From NCBI RefSeq assembly GCF_039535095.1, contig NZ_BAAAWN010000001.1, positions 2,046,001-2,110,000 of the forward strand: a stretch of DNA of 64,000 nucleotides. The letters are read 5' to 3'. Positions 1-9,148 of the stretch are shown piece by piece. Under the pieces are notes generated by a model. It was not told the origin of the DNA. It saw nothing but the letters and a program-made list of their open reading frames with translations, and made no database searches. This DNA comes from Arthrobacter ramosus. Lineage in GTDB: Bacteria > Actinomycetota > Actinomycetes > Actinomycetales > Micrococcaceae. The position numbers and the translations under genes were made by a program. Within the stretch, counting starts at the first letter, position 1; each line of letters opens with the position of its first letter.

Positions 1-875
1 ATGCCGCTGCCATCCTGGAGGGCTTGGGCGTACCCGTTCTTGGCCTGGCCGGTGACTTGAACATCGACGGTTCCATCGGTTCGCGAACGGCTGCCCTGAG
101 CGAAGACTACGCAGACGCGCCGGGCCACCGCGGAAGCCTCTATGTCTCCGTCGACGACGCCGCCCGCCACATTGCAGCCTGTTCGGCGCTCGGTATCCAG
201 GCAGGCTTCCACGTCATCGGCGACGCGGGACTGAAGACGGCGCTGGATGCCTTTGACCTTGCCGCGTCGGAAGTGGGGGAGCAGCGGGTCCGTGCCGCCG
301 CGCACCGCCTCGAGCATGTGGAAATGGCGGATGCCGGCGATTTCGCCCGGCTTGCGAAGTATTCGATTACAGTGAGCGCACAGCCCGCCTTCGATGCCGC
401 CTGGGGCGGGGCCGGAAAACTGTACGAGCAGCGCTTGGGGGCGCGAAGCATGGCCATGAACCCCTTCGCTTCGTACTACTCCACCGGCGTGCCGGTGTGC
501 TTTGGAAGCGATAGCCCGGTCACCCCGTTGCGCCCATGGTCCAGTGTCAGGGCGTGCTTGGAACACAGCAATCCGGATCAACGCATTTCTGCAAGGGCAG
601 CGTTCCTCGGACACACCCGGGCCGGTTGGCGGGCCGGCAAAGAGCGCAATCCGCTCATGGGGCAATTGGTTCCAGGGGCCCCTGCAAGTTTTGCAGTGTG
701 GGAAGTTGAAGAGCTGATGGTGCAAGTGGCCGATGGCCGCGTCCAGTCCTGGTCCACCGATCCGCGCGCACGAACGCCCCTCCTCCCCGCGCTGGACAGC
801 GGTAGCGATCCCGCTTGCCTACAGACCGTGCGCGAAGGCCAGGAGATCTTCGCGAGTGAAACTTTGCGGTCATAG
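1..875 (+). CDS. Amidohydrolase (YtcJ-like), C-terminal part, truncated by window start
   Basis: The reading frame is open from the first bases of the window (codons in phase with position 3), so the start lies outside. About 290 residues are visible. The metal-dependent amidohydrolase C-terminal half is recognisable: a conserved His in HRLEHVE near position 310, and the Asp-containing motif SDSPVTPLRPW near position 510, followed by the closing beta-sandwich segment (LVPGAPASFAVWE). This fits the amidohydrolase_3/YtcJ group, cytoplasmic zinc or iron hydrolases that mostly lack a known substrate. The substrate cannot be read from the sequence. The gene ends about 440 bp before the next gene, so it is probably the last of its unit. 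Confidence 0.85.
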   Translation, partial: AAAILEGLGVPVLGLAGDLNIDGSIGSRTAALSEDYADAPGHRGSLYVSVDDAARHIAACSALGIQAGFHVIGDAGLKTALDAFDLAASEVGEQRVRAAAHRLEHVEMADAGDFARLAKYSITVSAQPAFDAAWGGAGKLYEQRLGARSMAMNPFASYYSTGVPVCFGSDSPVTPLRPWSSVRACLEHSNPDQRISARAAFLGHTRAGWRAGKERNPLMGQLVPGAPASFAVWEVEELMVQVADGRVQSWSTDPRARTPLLPALDSGSDPACLQTVREGQEIFASETLRS

Positions 876-1082
876 TTGCAAATAGCTTGCTGGTCTTGAG
901 GGCCCCTGACCTGCGTGGATGAATAAAGCCCCAGCTCAGGCGGCGCTTGACAGGATTTGTGAAGTCCGTAGCATTTAGGGTCAACAGGCTTCCACAGGGA
1001 ATACCTGGTTGTCTGGCCGCGGTGGGGTCCGCTGCCAAAAACAGTCAACGGACCCGTTTTCCAAGACCGCGGCACTCGTAGT

Positions 1083-1168
1083 GGGCAGGTCCACTGTGCC
1101 GCAGAAAACGGTTCGGCCTCGAGTTCAACACGCGGGCCGGCACTGGACCTGGGCTAGTGGACCTGCCC
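1083..1168. repeat. Inverted repeat in a 437-bp gene-free stretch (876-1312)
   Basis: The gap between the amidohydrolase and the mannosyltransferase holds no convincing ORF. It contains a perfect 12-bp inverted repeat, GGGCAGGTCCAC at 1083-1094 and GTGGACCTGCCC at 1157-1168, with a 62-nt loop. It could be a structured leader, a terminator-like fold for the upstream gene or a paired binding site. Nothing else in the gap was recognised apart from the promoter listed next. Confidence 0.4.
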
Positions 1169-1209
1169 GCGGCCAAGCACGAACCGTGTGGCGGACGCCA
1201 CAGGTGGCC

Positions 1210-1238
1210 CCGGGTACGTCAAGTTGTCGTTCTATAAT
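1210..1238 (+). promoter_or_regulatory. Candidate promoter of the mannosyltransferase gene
   Basis: A consensus -10 box TATAAT lies at 1233-1238, 74 bp before the proposed TTG start at 1313. The -35 region (around 1210-1215) is poor, so the assignment rests on the -10 hexamer, which is rare by chance in this GC-rich DNA. Confidence 0.35.
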
Positions 1239-1312
1239 GGAGAGTTGCGCCTGAATGCCAGCCACGCTGCTGCTCCGGCCCACTGACCGCTCCATCAAGG
1301 AAAGGCCTCTTC

Positions 1313-2056
1313 TTGCGTGTCCTGACGATCATCCCAACGTACAACGAGCTGGAATCGCTACCCAAGACCCTCGGACGGCTGCGCGCAGCTGTGCCCGCCT
1401 CGGACGTCCTGGTTGTCGACGACAACAGCCCTGACGGCACGGGACAGCTAGCCGACGGCATCGCCGCCGAGGACAACCAGGTCCATGTCCTGCACCGCAA
1501 AGGCAAGGAAGGCCTCGGAGCCGCGTATATTGCCGGATTCAAATGGGGTATGGCGGCTGGCTACGACGTCCTCGTTGAGATGGACGCCGATGGTTCGCAC
1601 CAACCCGAGCAACTGCCGTTGCTGCTGGATGCGATCAACGACGGCGCCGACCTCGCCATGGGCTCACGCTGGGTTCCTGGTGGCGGCACGGTGAACTGGC
1701 CGCTCTACCGTCAGGCGATTTCACGCACGGGCAGCACCTATGCCCGGCTCATGCTTGGCCTGAAGATCAAAGACATCACCGGCGGCTACCGCGCGTTCCG
1801 ACGCAGCACCCTTGAGGCGCTCAAGCTGGACCAGGTCGAATCGGTTGGCTACGGCTTCCAGGTGGACCTGGCGTGGCGGGTCGCCAAGCTTGGCCTGAAG
1901 ATCGTCGAACGCCCCATAACCTTCGTTGAGCGCGAGCTCGGGGCCTCCAAGATGAGCGGCAACATTGTCGTTGAGGCCATGATCAACGTCACCAAATGGG
2001 GGCTGGCCTCCCGTTGGGCCGCGTTGACGCGGAAGAAGACCCCGGTCGAAAAGTAG
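1313..2056 (+). CDS. Polyprenol monophosphomannose synthase (GT2, DPM1-like)
   Basis: 247 residues, the usual size of the catalytic domain of actinobacterial Ppm1. The N-terminus reads [16 protein letters not shown], followed by the GT-A nucleotide-binding signature [11 protein letters not shown] (about residues 34-44) and the acceptor/metal motif [10 protein letters not shown] (about 89-98). There is no membrane segment, so it would work at the inner face of the membrane, transferring mannose from GDP-mannose to polyprenyl phosphate. Polyprenyl-P-mannose feeds lipoglycan synthesis and protein O-mannosylation in actinobacteria. The start is a TTG at 1313, right before the conserved [11 protein letters not shown]; no better upstream start keeps family length. 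Unlike mycobacterial Ppm1, no N-acyltransferase domain is fused. Confidence 0.9.
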   Translation: MRVLTIIPTYNELESLPKTLGRLRAAVPASDVLVVDDNSPDGTGQLADGIAAEDNQVHVLHRKGKEGLGAAYIAGFKWGMAAGYDVLVEMDADGSHQPEQLPLLLDAINDGADLAMGSRWVPGGGTVNWPLYRQAISRTGSTYARLMLGLKIKDITGGYRAFRRSTLEALKLDQVESVGYGFQVDLAWRVAKLGLKIVERPITFVERELGASKMSGNIVVEAMINVTKWGLASRWAALTRKKTPVEK

Positions 2057-2068
2057 GCCAAACAGACA

Positions 2069-2110
2069 AAGGCCGGGTCCGCGCTCTGCGAAGAGTGCGG
2101 ACCCGGCCTT
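2069..2110. terminator. Bidirectional terminator between the GT2 gene and rbpA
   Basis: A perfect 14-bp stem, AAGGCCGGGTCCGC (2069-2082) pairing with GCGGACCCGGCCTT (2097-2110), sits between two convergent genes. A rho-independent hairpin serving both strands is the natural reading. Confidence 0.85.
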
Positions 2111-2143
2111 CGTCGTGAAACTATTCCCTTAAGAACTGTGCCG

Positions 2144-2491
2144 CTATGCCGAGCGGCGTTCCCCGCGGCGTTCGCGCAGGATGTTCAAGCGGTCTTCCAG
2201 GATCTGCTCGAGCTCGGGAAGGCTGCGGCGTTCCAGCAGCATATCCCAGTGCGTGCGGACAGCCTTCTCGTTCGTGTCAACGGGGCGTTCGCCATCAACC
2301 AGGAGCGCTTCCTTGCCGGTCTTGGAAACCCAGACGGGAGGGATCTCGGCTTCGGAGGAGAAGGTAACGAAGACCTGCTCTCCGTCCGCGCAGCGGTATT
2401 CAACCCTCTGACGCGGCGCCGGCTCCACACCGGATTCGGTTTCCATGCTCTGGGCGCCAAGACGCATGCCCCGCAGGCTGCGATCGCTCAT
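2144..2491 (-). CDS. rbpA: RNA polymerase-binding protein RbpA
   Basis: 115 residues, the standard RbpA length. It begins MSDRSLRGMRLGAQS, the typical N-terminal tail that reaches into the polymerase near the active site. The core beta-barrel follows (VEYRCADGEQVFVTFSSEAEIPP split over residues 30-52), then the basic linker and the sigma-interacting helix near the C-terminus (HWDMLLERRSLPELEQILEDRL region). RbpA is an actinobacteria-specific essential transcription factor that binds the group 1 sigma factor and RNA polymerase and stabilises the open complex. It stands alone here, convergent with the mannosyltransferase gene across a shared terminator. Confidence 0.97.
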   Translation of the reverse strand: MSDRSLRGMRLGAQSMETESGVEPAPRQRVEYRCADGEQVFVTFSSEAEIPPVWVSKTGKEALLVDGERPVDTNEKAVRTHWDMLLERRSLPELEQILEDRLNILRERRGERRSA

Positions 2492-2734
2492 GATTACTCC
2501 CTCTGTCTGTTCGCGGAACCATGCTCCGCGCTAGCCGGACGCCACAATGGCGTCGTCCGGACTACTGTCTGCACACGTTGCATCACTAGATGAAACGCCT
2601 GACCAAGCGTTAATGTTCCGTTCGGATTGAACCGGCCGGACAAATACACCATTATACGCGGATCGAAGCGGTCAGGACAAAGCGAAGGGGACCGGCCAGA
2701 GAATTTGGCCGGTCCCCCTGCAAACTGTCCGCAG

Positions 2735-3754
2735 TTACGCCTGCGGTTCTTGTGTAGCTGGCGTCGAGGGGGCGTGTCCGGAACCTACGGCTGTGGTCCC
2801 CGCCGGTGCAGGGACCTCGGCCGGGGGCTTTGCGGAATCGCTGAACAGGTCAGCGACGCCTGATCCGCCGTTGGTGCCACCCAGCGCACCGCCGATGCCT
2901 TTGAGGGCCTCACCTACCTCGCTCGGGATGATCCACAGCTTGTTGGATGATCCCTCCGCGATCTTCGGCAGGATCTGAAGGTACTGGTAGGCCAGAAGCT
3001 TTTGGTCCGGGTTGCCCTTATGGATGGCGTCGAAGACCTTCTGAATGGCCTGGGCTTCGCCATCGGCGCGGAGGATGGCTGCCTTGGCGTCACCCTCTGC
3101 GGCCAGGATTGCAGCTTGCCGTTGCCCCTCGGCCGTCAGGATCTGCGATTGCTTGGTACCTTCGGCGGTCAGGATCGCAGCACGCCGGTCGCGCTCGGCG
3201 CGCATCTGCTTCTCCATTGAGTCCTGGATGGAGTGCGGCGGGTCGATTGCCTTGAGTTCCACGCGTGAAACGCGGATTCCCCAGCGTCCCGTGGCTTCGT
3301 CCAGGACCCCGCGGAGCTGGCCGTTGATCTGGTCGCGCGAGGTGAGCGCTTCTTCAAGATTCAAGCCGCCCACGACGTTGCGGAGCGTCGTGGTGGTCAG
3401 CTGTTCAACAGCCTGGATGTAGTTGGCGATCTCGTAGGTCGCGGCCCGGGGATCCGTGACCTGGAAGTAGACCACGGTGTCGATCGAGACAACCAGGTTG
3501 TCCTCGGTGATCACCGGCTGCGGCGGGAAGGAAACCACTTGTTCGCGAAGATCCAACAGCGGCAGCAGGCGGTCGACGAACGGGATCAGGATGGTGAGCC
3601 CGGGGTTGAGCGTGCGCTGGTACTTACCGAGGCGTTCTACGACGCCGGCGCGCGCTTGCGGGATGATCCTGATCGAGCGGACCAAAACGATAATCACGAA
3701 TATGACGAGAACTAGCAGCACGATCGCGGCTGCAGTTCCTCCCAAGCTGTCCAT
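2735..3754 (-). CDS. SPFH/Band 7 membrane protein (stomatin/QmcA-like)
   Basis: 339 residues. One N-terminal transmembrane helix (about residues 8-27, IVLLVLVIFVIIVLV) is followed at once by the Band 7 start RIIPQARAGVVERLGKY, the SPFH core, then a heptad-rich stretch with repeated AAILTAEG/QAAILAAEG units (about 190-235), which usually forms the coiled coil used for oligomerisation. The C-terminus is a Pro/Ala-rich tail. Members assemble large membrane rings that organise lipid microdomains or hold membrane proteases. The NfeD gene lies 60 bp upstream on the same strand, the widespread NfeD-stomatin operon, so the two products probably act together. Confidence 0.92.
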   Translation of the reverse strand: MDSLGGTAAAIVLLVLVIFVIIVLVRSIRIIPQARAGVVERLGKYQRTLNPGLTILIPFVDRLLPLLDLREQVVSFPPQPVITEDNLVVSIDTVVYFQVTDPRAATYEIANYIQAVEQLTTTTLRNVVGGLNLEEALTSRDQINGQLRGVLDEATGRWGIRVSRVELKAIDPPHSIQDSMEKQMRAERDRRAAILTAEGTKQSQILTAEGQRQAAILAAEGDAKAAILRADGEAQAIQKVFDAIHKGNPDQKLLAYQYLQILPKIAEGSSNKLWIIPSEVGEALKGIGGALGGTNGGSGVADLFSDSAKPPAEVPAPAGTTAVGSGHAPSTPATQEPQA

Positions 3755-3814
3755 ACATCTCCTTCATTCCCCAGTTACGTATTTGATGCGGTTCTGCGTG
3801 CGGCAACGGGCCGA

Positions 3815-4264
3815 TTACTCTTCGGCGGAGGCGACTACCGCCGTCGCGCCGTCAATCCTGGTGACCTGGACGGTCTGGCCGGCGTCGATGATTCCAGCGG
3901 CGCTGCGGGCGCTCCACACGTCGCCACCGATCTTGACCAGTCCCGCCGTCGCACTGACGGGCTCCATGACGAGCGCCGATTGGCCGATCAGGCGGTCCAC
4001 GTTGGTACGCTGCTCGGCTGGCCCCTTGTGCAAATGCTTGAGTGCGATGGGACGGACGAACGCGATCATCAGCAGGGACACGATGCAAAGGACGACGATC
4101 TGCAACCAGAGATCGGCTCCGGCTAAGTCAGCGACGAGGGCAGCCAGCGCACCGGCCCCGAGCATGATGAAGAAGAAGCTGAGCGTGAGCATCTCCACCA
4201 CGGCAAATGCGAGAAACACGGTGAGCCAGAGGGCCCACCAGTTGCTGCCAAGCCATTCAAACAT
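3815..4264 (-). CDS. NfeD-like membrane protein
   Basis: 149 residues. Membrane segments occupy roughly residues 8-75 (WWALWLTVFLAFAVVEML; FFFIMLGAGALAALVADL; LWLQIVVLCIVSLLMIAF), followed by a C-terminal OB-fold of the NfeD type (IGQSALVMEPVSATAGLVKIGGDVWSAR..., about 90-149). It lacks the N-terminal ClpP-like protease domain of long NfeD proteins, so it is the short form. It is transcribed just before the SPFH gene and is presumably its partner. Confidence 0.9.
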   Translation of the reverse strand: MFEWLGSNWWALWLTVFLAFAVVEMLTLSFFFIMLGAGALAALVADLAGADLWLQIVVLCIVSLLMIAFVRPIALKHLHKGPAEQRTNVDRLIGQSALVMEPVSATAGLVKIGGDVWSARSAAGIIDAGQTVQVTRIDGATAVVASAEE

Positions 4265-4372
4265 CGTTCCCCTGTTTCCGGACCTGCGGCGGCAGCCGGC
4301 CTGATCCGGACTGCAGCGTCGGCAAGATCACAGTCGCTGTTTTTCCATCCTAGCCCGGCGCGAAGGTTCCCG

Positions 4373-5227
4373 TTAGGAGCCTTGCTCCGCCGCTATGAAA
4401 ACGCTGAGGGTGAACTTCGCGGTGGCATGGACGGACGTTTCCGCGGCCGTCGACGCCAGGAGAGCGGAGCGCTCAAGGTGGTGGCCTGCCGGTCCCATGA
4501 AGGCGACATCGGCGATGTCCCGCCCGTCGAGCTTGAGATCCACGTCGAGTTGAATGGTGTCCGCAAGAGTGAAGAACTCCTGCATGGACTCGGCAAGGCG
4601 CTCGTCTTTGCCCGGCTCAATTCCCAACATTCCAGTTCGTTCGGCAATCTCCCCAAGGTGTCCGTTGCGCGGAGTCACCACGATCACCCGGCCGCCTGGA
4701 CGCAGCACGCGGGCAAATTCCCGGGGATTCCGCGGCGCAAAGACCACGATGATGGCATCCGCGGCATGGTCGGCGAGCGGCAGGGGACGCCAGACGTCCC
4801 ACACGAGATTGATTGCCCCGGGATTCAACCGTGCTGCCCGGCGGAGGGCGAACTTCGAGATATCGATGCCAATTGCTGCTGCAGGAGTGCGGTCCAGCAC
4901 CGTGCGTAAGTAGTGGCCGGTGCCGGTCCCCGAATCCAGGACGAGCGATCCCGGCGCCGCCAGGACCGGTGCCGCCAGCTCAGCGATGGCTTCCGCGAGG
5001 GGTGCGTAATGGCCCGCGCCCAGGAAATCGTTGCGGGCTGCCACCATCTCGGCCGTGTCGGCTTCGAACACCGTGCCCTTGCCGGTGAGCAGGTTGAAGT
5101 AGCCCTGTTTGGCCGCGTCGAAATTGTGGCCGGCGACGCAACCCAGCGAAAACGGCGCCGCTCCGCGTAGCACGAAAGAACCCTGGCAGACCGGGCAGCG
5201 CAGGGCAGGGACGGCGTCGGAAAGCAT
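4373..5227 (-). CDS. 23S rRNA (guanine-N1)-methyltransferase-like protein (RlmA/TlrB family)
   Basis: 284 residues. The N-terminus carries the family's zinc-binding segment: CPVC near residue 11, then CVAGHNFD near residue 30. The family hallmark AKQGYFNLL follows, then a class I SAM domain with motif I LDSGTGTGHYL (about 97-107) and FAPRNPREFARVLRPGGRVIVVTP (about 165-188, in two halves). RlmA enzymes methylate G745 or G748 of 23S rRNA; the G748 enzyme TlrB protects tylosin producers. Sequence reading alone cannot say which base is used here. It is a stand-alone gene on the minus strand, divergent from the S9 peptidase gene 44 bp away. Confidence 0.87.
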   Translation of the reverse strand: MLSDAVPALRCPVCQGSFVLRGAAPFSLGCVAGHNFDAAKQGYFNLLTGKGTVFEADTAEMVAARNDFLGAGHYAPLAEAIAELAAPVLAAPGSLVLDSGTGTGHYLRTVLDRTPAAAIGIDISKFALRRAARLNPGAINLVWDVWRPLPLADHAADAIIVVFAPRNPREFARVLRPGGRVIVVTPRNGHLGEIAERTGMLGIEPGKDERLAESMQEFFTLADTIQLDVDLKLDGRDIADVAFMGPAGHHLERSALLASTAAETSVHATAKFTLSVFIAAEQGS

Positions 5228-5271
5228 ATGGACAATCCTACGGCGGCCGGAGTGGCACGTATCGTCATGCC

Positions 5272-7323
5272 ATGACGGCCGCTAGGCTCACCAGCGTGAA
5301 AGCCGAACAACTCCCGCTGCTGAATTCCGTCTCCGCCCCCGCCGCACATCCCGACGGCACCCGCGCCGTCGTGTCGGTCACGCGGCCCGATTTCGACGCC
5401 GATGCGTACGTCGGGCAGCTTTGGAGTGTTCCATTTGACCGTGCGATACCGCCCCGTCGGATCACCCGTGGCTTCCGGGACACCGCACCCGCGTTCTCGC
5501 CCGACGGCAGCGTGTTGGCATTCCTCCGGGCGACGCCGGAGGGCAAGCCGCAACTGCATGTGGTGGAGGCCGGCGGCGGGGAGCCGCAAGCGATCACGGA
5601 ACAGAAATTGGGAGTCTCGGAGTTTTCCTGGGCGCCGGACTCGCGCAGGATTGTGTTTTCGTCCCGGGTTCCCGAAGAAGGCCGCTACGGAACGGTTGAT
5701 GGCGTCGGGGCGGGCAGTGAAGACCCCCGATTGATCACCGACAACCAATACAGGCTCAATGGACTGGGCTACACCGCGGACAAGCCCGCCCAACTGTTCG
5801 TCATCGACGTCCCCGAGCTCGGAGCGGAACCTCCCCTGGTTCCTGTGGGGAGGGCCGCCAAAGCCCGCGGGGCTGATGCGGCGGGCCTGGTGCCGCCGGC
5901 CGTGCAGTTGACGTTCGGCGAAGCCGACCACACCTCGCCGTCCTTCAGCCGGAACGGTGCGAGCGTCTATTTTGTCGCCGCGCTCCACGAAGGGCACGAC
6001 GCCGATATCGCCTCGGGTATCCATCGTGTCCCCGCTGCGGGCGGCGAGGCCACGGCACTGCGTCCGGACGCTGCGCCGCAGTCCGTCCAGGAAGTCTGCG
6101 AATCCGCGAACGGTGAATGGCTCTTCTTTACGGCTCAGGACCTTGGCGACGACGGCCTGGACTTCGTCGCGAGGAACACGGCCCTGTACGTCATGCCGGT
6201 CCGGGGCGGCACGGCAACGATGCTGAGCGACGTCGAAAACCAGGACATTGGCGGCAGCCTCGAAGCTTTTGGAGTGGACGGGGTGCTTGCGCTCAACGCG
6301 AGCCGTGGGAGCGTGCAGCTGATCCAATGGACGGCCGACGGCGGGACCGAGGTCCTTGTCAAGGAGCCCCGGGTAGTGATTGGCGCTTCCGCGGTGGGAC
6401 ACCTGGTGGCTGTCACTTACGGTGACGCTTCCAGTAATGGCGAGCTCGGCGTTCTGGAGAAGGGTGAACTCCGAGTCCTCACCGATTTCACCAAGGCGCT
6501 CCGGGACGAAGCAGCCATCCTTGAACCGCATGAGTTCACTGCCACCGGCACTGATGGCTACCCGGTCCATGGCTGGGCGGTCCTGCCGGAGGGGCCCGGC
6601 CCCCACCCCGTGCTGCTCACGATCCACGGCGGCCCTTTCGCCCAGTACACAGGGGCCTTCTTCGACGAAGCACAGGTGTACGCCGAGGCGGGATACGCCG
6701 TGCTGATGTGCAACCCGCGTGGTTCCGCCGGGTACGGCCAGGCGCACGGTGGAGCCATCAAGGAGAAGATGGGCACCGTGGACATGGCAGATGTGATCAC
6801 CTTCCTGGAGGGGGCCCTGGAAGCCTTCCCGGCCATGGATAGGGAATCGATCGGCATCATGGGCGGATCCTACGGCGGGTATCTGACTGCCTGGGTTATC
6901 GGCCACGAACACCGCTTCAAGGCAGCCATTGTGGAGCGCGGATTCCTTGACCCGGTGAGCTTTGCGGGTTCCTCGGATATCGGATGGTTCTTCGGCGGCC
7001 AATACACGGGTGGCTCGCTGGAGCAGATGGCGGCCCAAAGCCCCATGGCCGTGGTGACTGCCGTGCGGACGCCTACCCTGGTGATCCACAGCGAAAACGA
7101 TCTCCGATGCCCGGTAGAACAGGGCCAGCGCTACTTTGCCGCGCTCAAGGCGCAGGGCGTGGAGGCGGCGTTGCTCCTCTTCCCGGGTGAGGACCACGAA
7201 CTATCGCGGTCGGGCACCCCACACCACAGGCGACAGCGATTCGAGCAGATCCTCGAGTGGTGGGCAAGGCACCTGCCTTCCGCAGCAAACTCCCCGCACG
7301 AGACCGGTTCAACTACGGGTTGA
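5272..7323 (+). CDS. S9 family serine peptidase (acylaminoacyl-peptidase/prolyl oligopeptidase type)
   Basis: 683 residues. The N-terminal 400 residues look like a beta-propeller with repeated WSPD/FSPDG-type blades (AFSPDGSVLAFLR, SWAPDSRRIVFSS). The C-terminal alpha/beta hydrolase has an oxyanion segment TIHGGPFAQY, the nucleophile elbow GGSYGG with Ser533, an acidic residue in SENDLRCP and a His in GEDHELSR. No signal peptide is seen, so it should be a cytoplasmic oligopeptidase cutting short peptides. ATG 5272 is used as start; a GTG at 5296 is an alternative. The last 11 bp overlap the end of the convergent def gene. Confidence 0.9.
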   Translation: MTAARLTSVKAEQLPLLNSVSAPAAHPDGTRAVVSVTRPDFDADAYVGQLWSVPFDRAIPPRRITRGFRDTAPAFSPDGSVLAFLRATPEGKPQLHVVEAGGGEPQAITEQKLGVSEFSWAPDSRRIVFSSRVPEEGRYGTVDGVGAGSEDPRLITDNQYRLNGLGYTADKPAQLFVIDVPELGAEPPLVPVGRAAKARGADAAGLVPPAVQLTFGEADHTSPSFSRNGASVYFVAALHEGHDADIASGIHRVPAAGGEATALRPDAAPQSVQEVCESANGEWLFFTAQDLGDDGLDFVARNTALYVMPVRGGTATMLSDVENQDIGGSLEAFGVDGVLALNASRGSVQLIQWTADGGTEVLVKEPRVVIGASAVGHLVAVTYGDASSNGELGVLEKGELRVLTDFTKALRDEAAILEPHEFTATGTDGYPVHGWAVLPEGPGPHPVLLTIHGGPFAQYTGAFFDEAQVYAEAGYAVLMCNPRGSAGYGQAHGGAIKEKMGTVDMADVITFLEGALEAFPAMDRESIGIMGGSYGGYLTAWVIGHEHRFKAAIVERGFLDPVSFAGSSDIGWFFGGQYTGGSLEQMAAQSPMAVVTAVRTPTLVIHSENDLRCPVEQGQRYFAALKAQGVEAALLLFPGEDHELSRSGTPHHRRQRFEQILEWWARHLPSAANSPHETGSTTG

Positions 7324-7990
7324 GGAAACCCAGCCCGCGGCGTGCCTCGTCGATTCCGGGGTACGCCCAATGGGCGGAGTACTCTCCATCGTTTGCCAGT
7401 GACCGCAGCTCGGCGCGGTCCAAATAAAGTCCGCCGTGCAGGTGGTCGGTCTCGTGCTGGACTATCCGGGCCTGCCATCCGGAGAATCCGCCCGAGGCCG
7501 CACTGCCGTCAGGACGCTGGTAGTGCAGGCGAACGTCGCGGTGCCGTGTGACCACGGCCTGGAATCCGCGCATCGACAGGCAGCCTTCGTAGAACGACGC
7601 CGTGGAAGTTCCCTCGGGCTCGTAGCCGGGATTCAGTATTGCGAAGAAACCCAGCGGCGTCCTTTGGCGGATCTCCGAGGCAACTGGATCAACATCGAAA
7701 CGGTCCTCGAGCACAGCCAACTGCAAGGGGATGCCGAGCTGCGGTGCTGCCAGGCCCACACCGGGAGCGGCATGCATGACATCCCGCATCCGCTCGATCA
7801 GCTGCGCCAATTCGGTGTCCTCGAGCTGGCCGTCGTAGGGCGCGGCCCGCTGGCGTAGCACGGGATGGCCGACCTGGACGATGGGCGGGAGGCCGTCGAG
7901 ACCGAGTAAGTCCTGAACTGCGCTGCGGATTTCCGAGGCAGTAAACGTCGTGTCCGGGCCGGCAGGCAGGGGGCGGGTCTCAAAGTCCAT
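7313..7990 (-). CDS. def: Peptide deformylase
   Basis: 225 residues, with the three deformylase motifs in order: GVGLAAPQLG (motif 1), EGCLSM (motif 2, metal-binding Cys) and QHETDHLHGG (motif 3, HExxH-type metal ligands). It removes the formyl group from nascent proteins. An N-terminal extension of about 35 residues precedes the core, as in many actinobacterial second copies. The gene starts only 15 nt after the stop of the FAD monooxygenase gene on the same strand, so it may be read through from the polyketide operon. No strong ribosome-binding site precedes the ATG at 7990. Confidence 0.93.
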   Translation of the reverse strand: MDFETRPLPAGPDTTFTASEIRSAVQDLLGLDGLPPIVQVGHPVLRQRAAPYDGQLEDTELAQLIERMRDVMHAAPGVGLAAPQLGIPLQLAVLEDRFDVDPVASEIRQRTPLGFFAILNPGYEPEGTSTASFYEGCLSMRGFQAVVTRHRDVRLHYQRPDGSAASGGFSGWQARIVQHETDHLHGGLYLDRAELRSLANDGEYSAHWAYPGIDEARRGLGFLNP

Positions 7991-8005
7991 GGATTGAGCT
8001 TAGTG

Positions 8006-9148
8006 TCAGTGCATCGTGAATCTCCGGGCAACAAGCTCCGAGAACATCGGCAAGGTGATGGCCCGGCCGATCACGGCATTCCGTGCGCTGAGGACCTTCG
8101 GCGGCAGGGGTCGGCCCAGCGCCATGTTCAGGCTGGCCTGCCAGATGGCTCTCTTCGCCGCACGCTGCCGGTCCCGTTCGAAGCCCGCGAGTTCCTTGCC
8201 GGCAGGGCCTCCCGCCGATGTTCGCAATGCTTCGCTGACGATCGGCGCCAAGGCAACGGCGTCCAACCAGCCCAGGTTCATCCCTTGACCACCGATCGGG
8301 CTGATCTCGTGCGCGGCGTCTCCAAGCAAGGCAACTCGTCCGTGGACCATCTGGGAGACCAGCCGTGAGGTGACGCCGAAAGCGCTGATCATCGTATTGC
8401 TTGCGGAGTCCACCGCACTGCCGGTCCGCTTCTTGATGAGGGCGGCGAGCGCATGGGGAGTGGGTTCCTGACATGGGGCGCCAAGCCGGACCACCCACCG
8501 GCGGATGCCGCCTGGCAAGGGAAAGGACTCCACGATTCCTCCCGGCTCAAGGAAAAGGACAGCTTTGTTGCCGTACATCGATTCATCCCGGAAATCGCCC
8601 ATCACGTAGTAGTCGGGATACGTGCGCAAGCGTGGCTCCAGTCCCAGTCCTTCGCGCACTGCCGAATGGACACCGTCGGCTGCCACCACGAAGCGGCCCA
8701 GAAACTCCACTGGAGCCCCCTCTTGCTGTCCGCGCAAACGCAGGTGCCCGCCGTCGTCGACGACTTCCTCAACCTGCACCCCGCGGTGGAGTGCGTTCGG
8801 ATCGAGGTCGATCACCCTGGACTCAAGGGCGTGGGTGGTGAGATATTGCGGAACGGAAAGGATGAAGGGGTACTCGGCCGAGGGGCGGGCGAAGTCCATG
8901 TCGGCAACTTTCCTGCCGCCGCTGTACGCGGCACCGTGGGTGATCCGGACCCCTGAAGAGACCAGGGGATAGGCGGCACCTACTGCGTCCAAAGCTGCCA
9001 GGGCGGGAGGGTGGATTCCAATGGCGCGGGTCTGGCGGCCCGACGTCGCGCGCCTTTCCAGAACTGCAACGCGGTGCCCGTTCTGCAGCAGCAGGGCTGC
9101 CATGAACAGCCCGACGGGCCCGGCTCCAACCACCACGACGTCAAACAT
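8006..9148 (-). CDS. FAD-dependent monooxygenase of the type III PKS operon
   Basis: 380 residues from the ATG at 9148. It starts with the FAD Rossmann motif MFDVVVVGAGPVGLFMA (GxGxxG), has the second FAD motif LLGDAAHEISPIGGQGMNLG (GD motif, about 275-295) and the DG motif region VAADGVHSAVREGLGL. This is the PHBH/UbiH-like aromatic hydroxylase fold. The start overlaps the methyltransferase stop by 8 nt, showing translational coupling. In Streptomyces griseus the srs operon pairs a type III PKS with a methyltransferase and a flavoprotein hydroxylase to make alkylresorcinols and quinones, so a hydroxylase turning the phenolic lipid into a quinone is the likely role here. Confidence 0.88.
   Translation of the reverse strand: MFDVVVVGAGPVGLFMAALLLQNGHRVAVLERRATSGRQTRAIGIHPPALAALDAVGAAYPLVSSGVRITHGAAYSGGRKVADMDFARPSAEYPFILSVPQYLTTHALESRVIDLDPNALHRGVQVEEVVDDGGHLRLRGQQEGAPVEFLGRFVVAADGVHSAVREGLGLEPRLRTYPDYYVMGDFRDESMYGNKAVLFLEPGGIVESFPLPGGIRRWVVRLGAPCQEPTPHALAALIKKRTGSAVDSASNTMISAFGVTSRLVSQMVHGRVALLGDAAHEISPIGGQGMNLGWLDAVALAPIVSEALRTSAGGPAGKELAGFERDRQRAAKRAIWQASLNMALGRPLPPKVLSARNAVIGRAITLPMFSELVARRFTMH

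Noticed and set aside
4825..7197. A 790-residue open frame on the minus strand
   Set aside because: It runs antisense through the S9 peptidase and into the methyltransferase gene; it is low-complexity in Arg/Gly/His and shares no motif with any family, whereas the plus-strand peptidase has all catalytic motifs.
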